64,000 bases of DNA from Dirofilaria immitis (GCA_024305405.1 JAKNDB010000068.1:7059501-7123500); one strand, 5' to 3'; positions 1 to 11,041 are shown, counted from the stretch's first letter. Program-made: numbers and translations. The notes: a model not told the origin generated them from the letters alone.

Positions 1-320
1 GCAAAGTAATATCCCGATTAGGTTCCATTTTAGCCATTTTATAAAGCCAGGTATCGGAGAAAACATTGCATATTTTGAATTTTAAATTATAGTTTAAAAA
101 AAAAAACCTATATTCCAAAGCTGTTGCAATCCCAGACATATTATACAGTTGTGCCCATTGTTCGATACCTTTCTGCCAAAAACAGTAAATGCTGCTCATA
201 GTATGATAAGTACAAGTCCGGAGCGGATAGTTCGTATAAAGTATAGAATATTCGGTGAGGATACTATCAAGAATTGTACGGTGTAGACGTTTTTGATAAG
301 TTATTTCAGTAATATTTATT
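1..320 (-). CDS. Unrecognised gene, internal exon, runs off the left edge
   Basis: An open frame on the minus strand starts after an acceptor (TTTTAG, ending at 321) and stays open to the left edge, about 106 codons. It begins with one base of a split codon, then reads ITEITYQKRLHRTILDS and continues through motifs such as YCFWQKGIEQWAQLYNMSG and NVFSDTWLYKMAKMEPNRD. The aromatic-rich, varied composition and lack of stops are coding-like, unlike the AT-rich DNA beside it. An 11-T run near 100 keeps the frame as read, although homopolymers in this window are often one base short. I do not recognise the family. Upstream exons may lie at about 607-695 (frame containing KLGWQFLREFRIISDKLNI before a GTAAGT donor) and 421-470, but I could not join them in phase. 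Confidence 0.5.
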
Positions 321-1536
321 CTAAAATTCTTTGGCAAATTATAAAGTTATTTGTAATGGAACTTTAATTTTCAAGATGATTTTCTGAACAATAGAAACTA
401 TTAAATTCAGCTAATTCACTAACATCCACTTTTCGAGTCTGAAGACTTCATCAGTTCTTCCTTACTCATGTTTTAAGAATAAAATTCACCTTATCACCCT
501 CCACAAATTCGAATTAGTGTCATTTTCCTTGTGAAAATGAATAATGAATACAAGAAATGGAAGTTGATATGCTTTGGAATGAATTTGTACATAATGTATT
601 GGACTGCCTGTTCCATCTGACTTACAAATATTCAGTTTATCCGAGATAATTCTAAACTCTCGTAGGAACTGCCATCCCAATTTCGTGTTATCGTCAATTT
701 ACAATCCCATGACAGCAAATAATGGATGTATTCACTAAAATTAACGTTCTCACCATTCAGAAGATCTCCATGGTTACACTGCACAGATTCACATAACTAG
801 GATCTTTCTTTAAAATCATAGCCATGTTTGGTGGCTATAGCCACCAAACATTTTATAAGACGCCAAATAGTCACAAAATATTACTTGAAAAGAAATACCC
901 TTCAAACTTAGGTAAATTCTCCATGGAACACGCAGTTTCGACAACATCTGCCAGATATATTATAAAAACAGCCATCCAACTTGGCGACATTTTGAAAATA
1001 AACACAGTAGAGACTGTTTTTATATTGAAAAATGCATGAATGATGGTCTTATATTTCAACAGATTCTATTTTCTTGAAGCGAATTTAAATGCATTCAAAA
1101 AGATCAAATTTTTATTAATAAAGTTCATAACTTCGAATATAGATTTCGTATGATGACTGCGGATAGCAAGATATATTGCACTGAATTGAATGAGCGCAGC
1201 AATGCTACAGTAATGAAATTCATGAAAAACTTAAAATCAAAAAAATTTAAGATCAAAAATTTTCATTGTTAAAAAGTTTTAAGAATTTCTTCAAGTGCTG
1301 ATCAGTAGACTCTCTTACAAGTTTGATTACACATGATTGGAACTTTTAGTTTCTAGTTATAAGAATAGCTGATCATGTAAGCTTAGTAATTTTTTTCGAA
1401 TTTTTTCTATATTGTTCAAAAATTCATGACTTTCACAAGCAACACATATAAAACAATTGCAACATTCAACAAATGCAAATGCAGGTCATTTTGTGGAGTG
1501 CATTATTAAGAAAATTTAACAAAGTATAAAGCTAGC
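321..1536. other. Intergenic or intronic stretch left of SAP18
   Basis: No complete gene seen. Two short minus-strand stretches, 421-470 and about 607-695, look like possible 5' exons of the gene at the left edge. The second ends at a good GTAAGT donor. A 28-base perfect palindrome sits at 824-851 and is listed separately. Confidence 0.4.
824..851. repeat. 28-base perfect palindrome
   Basis: The half-site ATGTTTGGTGGCTA is followed immediately by its exact reverse complement, with no spacer. No gene is called across it, and the flanks do not continue the symmetry. Its function is unknown: it could be a cruciform-forming site, a dimeric factor-binding site or the end of a foldback element. 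Confidence 0.9.
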
Positions 1537-3190
1537 TCAATAAACTCTCCGTCTTATTGGAGACCGATCTCGTATTGGTAATCCTCCACTACGTCGCAAT
1601 ATCGGTCCAACAGGTCCAATGCCTGGCAATGTGATTGCCACATCAATAAAATCACCGATTTCGAATTTGCAATTTGCTAACTGTAAGATTAATCATGAAT
1701 GTAAAAATTAAAAAAATTTTTTTGATTTGTAAAATCTAGGATGTTTAGAAAAAATGACATTTCTTAAATTTAGGCTATAAAGAATCAGTAATCAATTTCA
1801 ACATCGAATTCAATTAGTTTTTTTCTAAAGGTTAAATTTAAAAACCAATAATTGATTTGGTTGGAAAAGAAATAACATCTCAAACAAGTTTGCATCGATT
1901 AGATGAATCTCAAACTAGCCGAATTAAAAACAAAATTTCGAAGACAATGTTATTGAAGATTCTTCAAATAGTCACACTTACTGTCTTATTGTCATCCACA
2001 CCACGTTGACCGTTCATTGTGTTGCCGATATCTCTCATCACATACCGAGGAGTGAAGCGGTCTGGAGCTACTGAAATTTAAATCGATTTAGCGCTCGCAG
2101 AAACAGACAACCTGTAACATTACAGGTCTGTAATATACAAATGTCATCAAATGGAAAGGAATTACTTGAAAATGAGATAAAATAATTGCATCCTCTAAAA
2201 TTAGTGGAACTAGTATACAATTGTACCAATACAGAGCTACTAAGTCACTAATCACATCATTCTGTGCTGATGAAATTTCGTTAAGTTCAGTTTCTTTTTT
2301 CTGTGACTATTCTACGAAATTCGGCTTAATAAACTGGGTATGCTTTATTATATACGGTTAATTTTTCAAAGTAATGTTACCGACTGCAAAATCAAACGCA
2401 GTGCCACGTCGTCGAGCATCTGGATTCACTTCTTTGATTAGTGACATTAGTTCTCTCAGAGTGCAGTCTAACCTAGAATAATGCTAATTTTTTGATGCAG
2501 AAAAACCATTCTGCTGCGGTGTCACTAATACACACTGATTTAGTAAGCATTTTTACAGATAACTCAACAGGGATATTTGCTGAGGCATCTGTCAAGTATA
2601 AGATAAAATCAAATCAGTTATAAAGAATTGTAGATGACATAACTAATAAGGTAAGGAAGAACAACCAATTTCGAAGCAAAAAGCATAGGCAAAATTGTAC
2701 TGAACAGACGGTAGGAATATTTTAGCAATGATAGTAGTACTAGACTCTACAAAATGTACTAGGCAAAATACCATGTATAAATCTGTAGTTCATTAGCTGG
2801 AGTACTGCCACGTCCATATTCCGATAATGGATTGTGTCGTCCGTTTGCACAAAATATTCGCAACAAAAGTGGACATATCTACAACGAAAAGCTGCGTATA
2901 AAATTGAGATAGAAGCTCTCTTTACTATCAATAAAATGGATACAGAAACTGCCAATTCTTATTATTTCTTGAGCCAATTCAGAATTAAATTAGCTTTTAT
3001 AGTGGAACTAACTTTCCATTCTCAAGGGATGATTTTTCGAAGATGAGACTTTAAAAAAAAAAAAAACAAATTACAGTAAGAAAAACTAATAACTATTGCT
3101 CCTTATATAGAACTGATAACTATAAGATGCAACCTTCTCGCGATCCACAGTCTTTTCTTCGGGCGCTTCCACCTGAGATATTACGTTCAT
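1537..3190 (-). CDS. SAP18: Histone deacetylase complex subunit SAP18
   Basis: Five exons read on the minus strand: 3134-3190, 2772-2878, 2381-2472, 1982-2070 and 1537-1680. All phases join, giving 162 residues against 153 for the human protein. Family landmarks appear in order: VDREK, CPLLLRIFCANGRHNP, ELQIYTW, LRELMSLIKEVNPDARRRG, RDIGNTMNGQRGVDD and KFEIGDFIDVAITLPG. These cover the whole ubiquitin-like SAP18 fold. The C-terminus is longer than usual and arginine-rich (GPILRRSGGLPIRDRSPIRR), resembling an RS-type tail. SAP18 links the Sin3-HDAC corepressor to chromatin and, in the ASAP/PSAP complexes with RNPS1 and Acinus or Pinin, acts in splicing control and exon-junction biology in the nucleus. 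The start ATG at 3190 is the first in frame and matches the usual N-terminal length. Confidence 0.95.
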
Positions 3191-4672
3191 CCTTAGTTTT
3201 GCTTAATATTATAAAATTCCTGTAATATAATATTCTTATTTAGTCTCTCTCATGTTGACTCCCCACACTCGATCTTTTCACATGGGACTTCTGTATTACA
3301 TACTGTCGTCATCTCCAAAACATTCTCGTTGACAAAAGTGACTACCACCCACTTGAAATCACGGAACACCCGCAATGAAACCCAGGCCAGGCATTAACAC
3401 CAGCACATCTTGCCAGGCACAGACTCCAAATCATCCGAACTTCCGAATTATAATGCTTACTTAAGTGGACACTGTGAACATGTTCGTCTCGCTGTGATTG
3501 TTATAGGATGTGATAATATGAAGGCGTTAATAATGTGATGGATGCTGTTGTGTGATGGAATGAGGCAGAAGGGGTAATTTACAGGAGGAATGGATTTCGA
3601 TAAAGCGGTAGCCAAGGTTAAAGACTTGAAATGACTATGGTTTCTATAAACAGGCCATCGCGGGTGATAATACTGGTAGCAAACCCTGGACAAACTTCAA
3701 AGCTCGAGCCAAGTGGGAAACCTGGCAAAAAAGAAGAGGTTATCAATAACTGTAACATCCAACGTATCCTGCTTTTAAAGTAGAGTTGCGAATTTCAACT
3801 TGCATACTTAATACTAATTTTCTGAGGCTTTTGCTTAAGCCTGTGTGATGAAATGTTTTCACTAAAACTGACCGATTTACGCATTTTTTTGCGATGAATC
3901 GACTGTGTTTATCTACGCAAGACTTGCGAGATATTGTTGAAACCTCGCGTGTTAAAATTTATTAAAGCTTTAGATATTCATTCTGTGGAACAGTCTTATC
4001 CATTGTTTTAAAGGTATGTTCAGCGAAGAAGCCAAGAGCAGTATACTAAGCTCGTCCAAAAGCTCATCCAGAAAATACGGTTTGTAAATGATAAAGTCTT
4101 AGCTACTCGATTTGTTGATGATTTCTATGGAACATGTGAGCCCTATAGCATTTTATTACATTGTTTGCTTGTGGTATTTTCTTTGGATTGGTTCTAATTT
4201 CTTCTCGTCTAAAATATCAAAAGTGCTTTCTGTCTTAGCACCTTAAATAAAAAAAAAAAAGCAAACACTAAAAAATAAAGAAAACTGCAAAGCAAATAGT
4301 AAGAAATTACGCTCTTGCATCTTATCCAGAATGGAAACTTATATAGTTAGAAAAGAGGAAGTAAGGATGGTATAAGGTAAGGCGACTGTGTAGTTTCTTA
4401 CTATTTGCTTTGCAGTTTTCTTGCTAATTTTTTCGGATTATATTGTATTTGCATTGTTATTATTGAAATTGCTCAGGTTTAGTATTTTGTTCTGTAAATA
4501 TGTTAAATAAATTTTTTTACTGATGCTGTGTACGTGTAGAAAGCTGTACTGTTATTTCTTCATGCGTATTTGTCTTTTATGATGCTCAAAAACATGAAAG
4601 TTTTCCTCTTTTTGAATCTGCAATAGGTACTGACTAAATTGGTTGTTATGGTCCTAATCAAAAATTGATTTG
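3191..4672. other. Gap between SAP18 and coq-2
   Basis: No firm gene. Around 3330-3450 the base composition is less AT-rich than its neighbours. At about 3920-4013 there is an open plus-strand stretch (containing LLKPRVLKFIKALDIHSVE) ending at an AAG|GTATGT donor, and the same frame stays open to about 4200 (RRSQEQYTKLVQKLIQK) apart from one TAA. It may be a small gene or a relic, but I found no start and no family. The hairpin at 4278-4422 is listed separately. Confidence 0.3.
4278..4422. repeat. 29-base perfect inverted repeat with 87-base loop
   Basis: Positions 4278-4306 (starting AAGAAAACTGCAAAGCAAAT) are exactly complementary to 4394-4422, with 87 bases between them. The match stops abruptly at both ends. 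It lies about 250 bases upstream of coq-2. It could be a small foldback or MITE-like element or a transcribed hairpin. A snap-back joining artefact in the assembly is also possible. Confidence 0.9.
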
Positions 4673-7600
4673 ATGACGCAGTTTCTTAGTTTTATTTTAT
4701 TGAAGGATTGCGGATATCGTAATGAAGTGGAAATAAGCTTAATATACATGATGAACATATTGTCAAGCCGGTACATCCGGCAACTCTTTCTTTTTCGAAA
4801 AGGATTGGTTCCAGTTGCAACAAAACTTTCTTTAATCAAATCACAAAGACCATTATCCGGAGCAGTTCTAGTTCAGATTTTACCAAAAGTATACAGCCAT
4901 ATCTAAGATTGATGCGTGTCGATAAACCTACTGGTTCGTTTGTTCTAAACATTACATGGAGTATGTGAGTACTTCATTTACGAGTTTTTTTCTTTGAATT
5001 TTTTAAAATCCCCATGAGTTATTGCACTATACAAAAAAAGAATAATCTCAATAATAATCTCAATAATCTGAATTTTAAAATCCCTATGAGTTATTGCACT
5101 ATACAAAAAAAAAATAATCTCAATAATGTCTGCACAGGTTTTTGGTTGCTATATTGGCCATGTACATGGTCAATAGCGCTAGCTGCACCGCCAGGTTCGT
5201 TACCTGATTTGAAAATGCTTGCATTATTTGCTACCGGATCCATTCTAATGCGTTCTGCCGGTTGTATCGTGAATGATATTTTCGACAAGGATTACGACAA
5301 AATGGTTTGTATTATATATAGTCACTATTTTTTCATTTTTTATTTCTTCGATTCCCTTTAGCAATTGATACGTTAGATGTGTAAACAAAATTAGAAAGTT
5401 AACCATGACAGGATAAGATTGTCCTGCTCGGTATTTCTTTGTTTCCATTGCTAATGTTTAAGGTTGAACGAACACAGTCAAGACCGCTTGCACGTGGAGA
5501 AATTACTAATGGACAGGCTGTCGCTCTTCTTGCTGTATTACTTTCCGGATCACTTTCGATACTTCTACAGTTCAGCTGGTTCAGGTTTGTTCCATCTTTT
5601 GTTCGTTTTGTTCATTATCTGTTTTCTTGAATATATGTTTTTAAATACTATTTTTAAATATGAATTGTTTTTAAATTATCCGTTGTATTTAGTTTGTTTA
5701 AATAAATTACTATTGAATCTTTTATTTATATATAAACTGGAAACGAACAGTCAAATTTGATATTCTAGAATCCCAGAAATTATGCAACAGTTACAAGAGA
5801 TTAATCATTTTCTTTAATTACAATAATGTTAATGCTTCTGATAATCAAAAATAAATCGTTCTGAATTTGTGCTATTTCAGCGTTGCCGTGGGTGCTAGCT
5901 CTTTATTTTTAGTTATTGTATATCCATTGGCAAAACGTTACACATATTGGCCACAGCTCGTCCTTGGTATTCTTAGCAGTTCTTTCAATTTGATAAATTT
6001 TTTTTTTTTAATGTTTAGCACTATTCTTTTAGAGAAGGCAGATTTTCCAGAAACTAGCAGATTTGACTTTTTGAAAGTTGCCAACTTATTGAATTCTTGA
6101 CTGCAGTGGAACAGCTTTGCAAACTAACGCCTTTCTCACAGTTCGCTGCTTTGTCACTTGAAAATTGGAAAATACTCATTTTGTGTTCAGAAATTTCAGG
6201 ACTTACCTCTAACTGGGGAGTGTTTATTGCGTGGTGTCATCTATGTCCGAACACACTACTTACCATCGTTCCTTTATATATTGCTACCGTGTTTTACACT
6301 GTTACGTATGACACTATATATAGTCAGCAGGTATTGTATCTTACATAATCGTGTTCTACTAGAGATAAGTTTCATTTGACTGACGGCATTCTTGTTACTA
6401 CCAAATTGAAAAATCCGTAAAAGGACTTAGAAAAACTCAAAAATTCTAGAATGCTAAATTTCAAATTTGAATGCTGTCTAACCAGCTTCCCATCTATTTC
6501 TAGTGCTAAAAATGCCGTCATTTCTCTCTTTTGTCTATTTTATTTGCTTCTATAATTTCTGTTTTGTTTTTATTCCTGCCATGGGATGCTTTTTTCTTTA
6601 TTCTATGTTTTGAAATTAATTCATTTTCTTGTCCTGTCATTTAATTATATTTTTGCACAATTCATAATACTCAAAGTATTCGTCCATCTCTGCCTTTCTT
6701 AAAAGGAATGGTTTGCATTCAGAGATAATGCCGATTTTTACGCTCGTTAGAAATAATTGACAATTCTATCTAAAGATTTTATAATTAAGTAAATATGCAG
6801 AAATCGCACGATGCAGTGCCACCCATTTATTTCAGTATTGTCACAAAAATAATTTTTAAGGTATTTTCGAGGGATTAGACAGGCAGAAAAGTAAAAATAT
6901 TGTCCCACATGAGTCCCGAGACCTCAAACTGGAAACTAGCTTACTGTTTTCTGGGATAACTTTTAGTAAAAAGTTTTCGTAGATGCATATTTTCGTTTTG
7001 AGAGATCAGACCTGCACATTTTACACTGGATGCACGGAATAAGTCCTATAATTCCAAGTTTTAATTAAGCCTTCTGGATTTTGCACTAATCGTTCTGAAT
7101 AATTAAACAATAGGACTAGAAGGTCAGAAAGAACAGTAATCATCTAAAGACTTTACACAACTTCTAACACTATTACTACTGATTCCACAGGATTGGTATT
7201 CAACTGGGGCGCACTGTTGGGTTGGGTCGTTATACGCGACGAACTATGCACATCAGTGGTACTTTTACTGTATATGGCATCGGTGAACTGGACTCTGATT
7301 TACGATACAATATATGCTCATCAGGTGGAATAGGCATTCGACTGCATTGCACATATATTAAAAAGCATTATTAACACACTATAAAAGCTCTATAAAAGAT
7401 CATGGAAGAACATGATAGGAGCATAAATCTGTTAACTCTAAACTAACATATCATTGCATAATAAATAATTTAAATTACCATTTCTTGGTAAAAAAAAAGT
7501 TGTCTCTTTCTTAATGATCGATGATAAAGTCAACTAATACTAATAAAGTATTGTGCATTTATCATTTCGCTTTATGTCTTTATTTTTGCATGTACTTCAG

Positions 7601-8389
7601 TTTTACTATTTAGGATAAAACAGATGATCTAATTGCTGGCATTAAATCCACGGCTCTGCTCTTCGGTGATAAAACGAAGTACTGGTTGAGTGGTTTCGCA
7701 GCTTTTACTTTATTAGGCCTTGGAACAACAGGTATTATGACGCAGCAGACATGGCCCTTTACAGTGCATTAGCTATTACCGGAACACATCTTGCATGGCA
7801 AATTGGTACGGTAAATATCAATGATCCGAATGATTGCTGGAAGAAATTTAAGACTAATCAGGTAGGATAACGATACGTTAATGTTTTTCAGCCAAAAAAA
7901 AGATTGTCTTAAAGATAGCACTGAGTCTGATCAACTAAATAGTGCACAAGTGACCGTCCTCACTTTTTGTAGAAAACAAGCATTTTCGAGCGCTCTCCTT
8001 TTGAAGGGTGAGGGGACATACGTGGCAAATTACGGGATTACAAACATCTTTGACAACATGCACAAAAATATCACAAACATATCTAAAATATAATGAGGAA
8101 AAAATAAACATTTTTTATTATCTTTCTTCTTTCCTAAGAAAGAGAAATTTGGTGAAAACTGAACGGTGTTGCTGAGATTAAAAATATCATCTTAATAAAA
8201 AAATTTTGGAAAAGATTTTACAGATAAATTAAGAACGACAGAAGAATTTATTATCCTAAATGTGAATCATAACGAAATACATCCATATTAGTTTTTCACC
8301 ACTTTTTTCAGTGGCTTGGCATTATTTTATTTATTGGTATTGCCGCTGGGAATTTATTACGAGAAAAGAAAAGGAAGAAAATAAAGTGA
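4673..8389 (+). CDS. coq-2: Polyprenyl-4-hydroxybenzoate transferase COQ2 with duplicated alternative exon
   Basis: This membrane enzyme of the UbiA family attaches the polyprenyl tail to 4-hydroxybenzoate in mitochondrial quinone synthesis. Exons: 4673-4933, 5138-5304, 5463-5584, 5881-5966, then either 6200-6330 or 7191-7324, then 7614-7861 and 8312-8389. Exon 1 encodes a basic, acid-poor presequence, then [13 protein letters not shown]. Exon 2 holds the first aspartate motif NDIFDKDYD. The alternative exons carry the start of the second (YDTIYAHQ or YDTIYSQQ), completed by DKTDD of 7614-7861. The C-terminus is lysine-rich (REKKRKKIK). Two single-base deficits interrupt the frame, at the A run 4885-4888 and the T run 7758-7760. 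Exon phases fit only if one base is added at each. The first ATG is at 4673, but 4745 or 4748 would also give a targeting sequence. Confidence 0.95.
4996..5137 (+). repeat. Two-copy tandem duplication in coq-2 intron 1
   Basis: Two adjacent copies (4996-5069 and 5070-5137) share GAATTTTAAAATCCC, ATGAGTTATTGCACTATAC, an A run and AATAATCTCAATAA. The second copy ends at the acceptor CAG of exon 2, so the duplication rebuilt or moved the 3' end of the intron. The copies differ by a few substitutions and by run length. Confidence 0.85.
6200..6330 (+). other. coq-2: coq-2 alternative exon, rhodoquinone-type (e-like)
   Basis: This 131-base exon has an AATTTCAG acceptor and a CAG|GTATTG donor. It begins with two bases of a split glycine codon and ends on a codon boundary, exactly like the copy at 7191-7324. 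It reads [18 protein letters not shown], then YDTIYSQQ. Compared with the other copy, a leucine in GALLGW is replaced by phenylalanine (GVFIAW) and the alanine of YDTIYA by serine. In C. elegans and other rhodoquinone-making helminths, as I recall the published work, these two substitutions mark the COQ-2e isoform. It is one codon shorter than its partner and far more diverged from non-helminth COQ2. Confidence 0.85.
7191..7324 (+). other. coq-2: coq-2 alternative exon, ubiquinone-type (a-like)
   Basis: This 134-base exon has a TTCCACAG acceptor and a CAG|GTGGAA donor. It reads [18 protein letters not shown], then [14 protein letters not shown], close to COQ2 of animals in general (NWGALLGW and YDTIYAHQ are near-invariant). 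Splicing it after 5881-5966 gives LVLGLVFNWG, matching the family. Splicing it after 6200-6330 puts it in the wrong frame and meets TGA at 7284-7286, so only one of the two exons can be used. Confidence 0.9.
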
Positions 8390-8559
8390 ATCCTATTGTT
8401 CTTGAAAAGTTTTTTAAGTAATATATTCGTTGTACTTTAATGAAAGATAAAAATATCAATTTCCAGTGGATGCCGAGCTTTCATGCTTATATATCAATGC
8501 AGATCAGTAACATATATTTATCCATAATGAGATCTGAACGTGCTAGGAATAAGCAAAGT

Positions 8560-11041
8560 TCACTGATTTTGTTTGAGACACATCCGAGCAACCAATGCAG
8601 ACAACTGAAGTAATGAATTAAGTCCTTCTACAATCTTCACATGGCACAAACCAATTTCCTGAAACACTTCTTCGATAGCGAGTAATTCATTCAATTCCAT
8701 CAATTTCATGTCCTAGTTAAAAAAAACAAAAACTTACTTTCACATATTCCAATTTCAGATATTCAGGAATGTTGGCTGTTTTACATACCCGAACGATGTT
8801 GTTAAGGATGTCCTCTGATGAATAACCCATATGATAAAGACTATGCACAATTTCACCAGCTTCGATAATTTTACCGTGAACACAGTGCTCAATCATTTGC
8901 ATGACTATTTTTGGATGTGGCTCATCACATACCTTGATATTATGAATTCTACAGTTTGGTAAATAAAATATTAAGACTATGGGTTGAGAAAGACTAAAGA
9001 TTTATAGCTCACATCACTATGACATGTTCATCGCATGCCATTAATTCTCAAATAGATCTTATTTGCATTTTATTCAACTATGTAATCTCCGGGAGGAAAA
9101 TTTACTCCAAAAAATTAACCAGCAGTAAGCATAACAGTATTTAAAGGACGGGAATTTTACTGAGGATATCATAGTTTCCATTCGTGACGAAAAGTGATGG
9201 CGAGAATGCTTACCTTGAAAACATTGTCAGCCGTAACATTATTGAAACCAACTACAGTACATTGTAAATTGTTAAGAGCCTAGAAGAGGCTTCATTCAAT
9301 ATAAAAATGTATTGAATCTGGTTAAATAACTACCGAAAGAAATAAATATTACCAAAAAACAAAATGTATTGAATCTGTTGTAACAACACGTTCTACCCAT
9401 CGATACTCTTTCTTTACAATCGTAAATATTGTCTATCACATTTATTTTGCAAAAAAATTATATTATTTATGCATATACAATTTAGGGGATTCTCTATGAT
9501 GATGCAGAACTGAGCAAAACGTGCTAATTCCCAGTAGAATTACCTGTCGCATGTCTCCTTGAGCAGTAAAAACTAAAGCATCAATTCCACAATCATCGTA
9601 AGTAACTTTCTCTGCTTCACATACTTGCAATAATCTTTTCACAATTTGTTCCTCAGAAAGTTTCAAAAACCGCAAAATAGCACAGCGAGATTGAATTGGT
9701 TCTAAAATACTCAACAAATGACAGTTCATTAATTCAAAAACTTTAACCAGATAAGTTTTCTCGTAAATTTCTCGGAAGTAAATGAAAAATTGAATTTAAA
9801 AATTTCAAGCCAATTTCTCTAGCGATAGTTTTTTCACACAGTTTTCTTCTTTTTCTCATTGACAATTTACTCGTTGTATATAAAAAGAATATGGTAGGAT
9901 TCCACTGTCTATTAAAAAGAATAGGATCTCCACCTTCATGAAATTAAGGCATGGGAATAAATTTACCTATAACTTTTTCTGACTGATTGCAGGCAAGTGT
10001 AAAGCGGGTCGTTTTACTGTATATCTCCATTGTTCTTCGAAGTGCTTGTTGTGCTCCCTCTGTCATTGAATCCACTTCATCCAGTATGACTATTTTATGT
10101 TTTCCTGGTGGCAGTGTTACCTTACTTTGTGCAAAATTTTTTATTTTATTTCGCACAACGTCTATCCCCTGAAATCGTAACATTTTTCGAATAATTCAGT
10201 ATGTCTTTCTGATAAAACATGACTGAACAAAGTCTTAATTTGAAATGTGACGATGATGTAAGCGAAATCAAAGTGAGAGACCGAAAAGAACAATAAGAAT
10301 AAAAGCAATAAGAATTTGAAGATGGTTTACCTATCATCAGAAGCATTCAATTCCAAGCATGCACTTTTAAGACGATCACCAAGCATTTCCCGTGCTAATG
10401 CCCATATACTCGTTGTCTTGCCACATCCTGGTGGTCCCTTAAAACTAATATCATAACTCCATAAAACAAAACCGTATGTCAATAAAAATTAGACTTACGC
10501 AAAAAAATATACTTCGAAAAATTTTAGCATAAAAAATATTAAAAATGACTGAAATAATAATATTTGGTGTGTTTCCCTGCTTTGCGAAAGTGACCAAACG
10601 TCGTATGACAAATTCATTTCCGACCACTTCCGATAATTTTTTCGGCCGATATTTCTCAACCCTGCAACGACAACACAATTCTCATAAATCTTCTATTTAA
10701 TCATGCATTAAAAATTATAACTCAAAAAATTTCATTGCAATGAAAGCAAACATAGCAATGTCTCGATAAAAGAAATAATACTAATGACAGCCTATCAAAT
10801 GTTTTTTTATACATGAAGTTTTATCCGTCACCTGAAGCAAACTATTAATGATGATGATTTTAACCTATTCTGCTTATGGTTTGATTCTTACTAACTCAAT
10901 TCCTGATTCCTACTGTCTTACACGTGCCTCTGTTTGATTTTCCATATAACGACAGTGGACAAATAAAAATTATTATTGTACAAATTTATCAATTTGGGAT
11001 AATGAAGGAAGGAAGACTAACCAAGGTGTATCTACATTCAT
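8560..11041 (-). CDS. rfc-2: Replication factor C subunit 2 (clamp loader)
   Basis: Eight exons on the minus strand: 11022-11041 (only 20 bases, MNVDTPW), 10550-10661, 10331-10437, 9967-10168, 9544-9701, 9214-9279, 8738-8932 and 8560-8658. The protein is an AAA+ clamp-loader subunit that helps open PCNA and load it onto primed DNA. Visible landmarks are [15 protein letters not shown], the Walker A loop [27 protein letters not shown], Walker B ILDEVD, the SRC box EPIQSRC, and a C-terminal collar ending [10 protein letters not shown]. The sequence fits RFC2 (RFC40) better than RFC4 or RFC5. The junction 10331 to 10168 is one base short, probably in the G run 10166-10169 (read as GGGG on the coding strand). 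The coding end lies 170 bases from the end of coq-2, which runs toward it. Confidence 0.95.

Noticed and set aside
824..1039. 71-codon plus-strand frame starting in the palindrome
   Set aside because: Poor composition, no family or splice context, and the start lies inside the palindrome.
4278..4422. CRISPR or bacterial attachment site
   Set aside because: Only two inverted arms with no direct-repeat spacing. The window is clearly nuclear nematode DNA.
7758..7760. coq-2 as a pseudogene because of the frame break
   Set aside because: The break is a single homopolymer deficit of the kind found in many conserved genes here. All other exons and splice sites are intact.
8659..8712. Extended reading of the last rfc-2 exon from 8712
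   Set aside because: It would insert about 18 residues absent from the family. The TTTCAG acceptor just before 8658 gives the expected EYVK-EIG junction.
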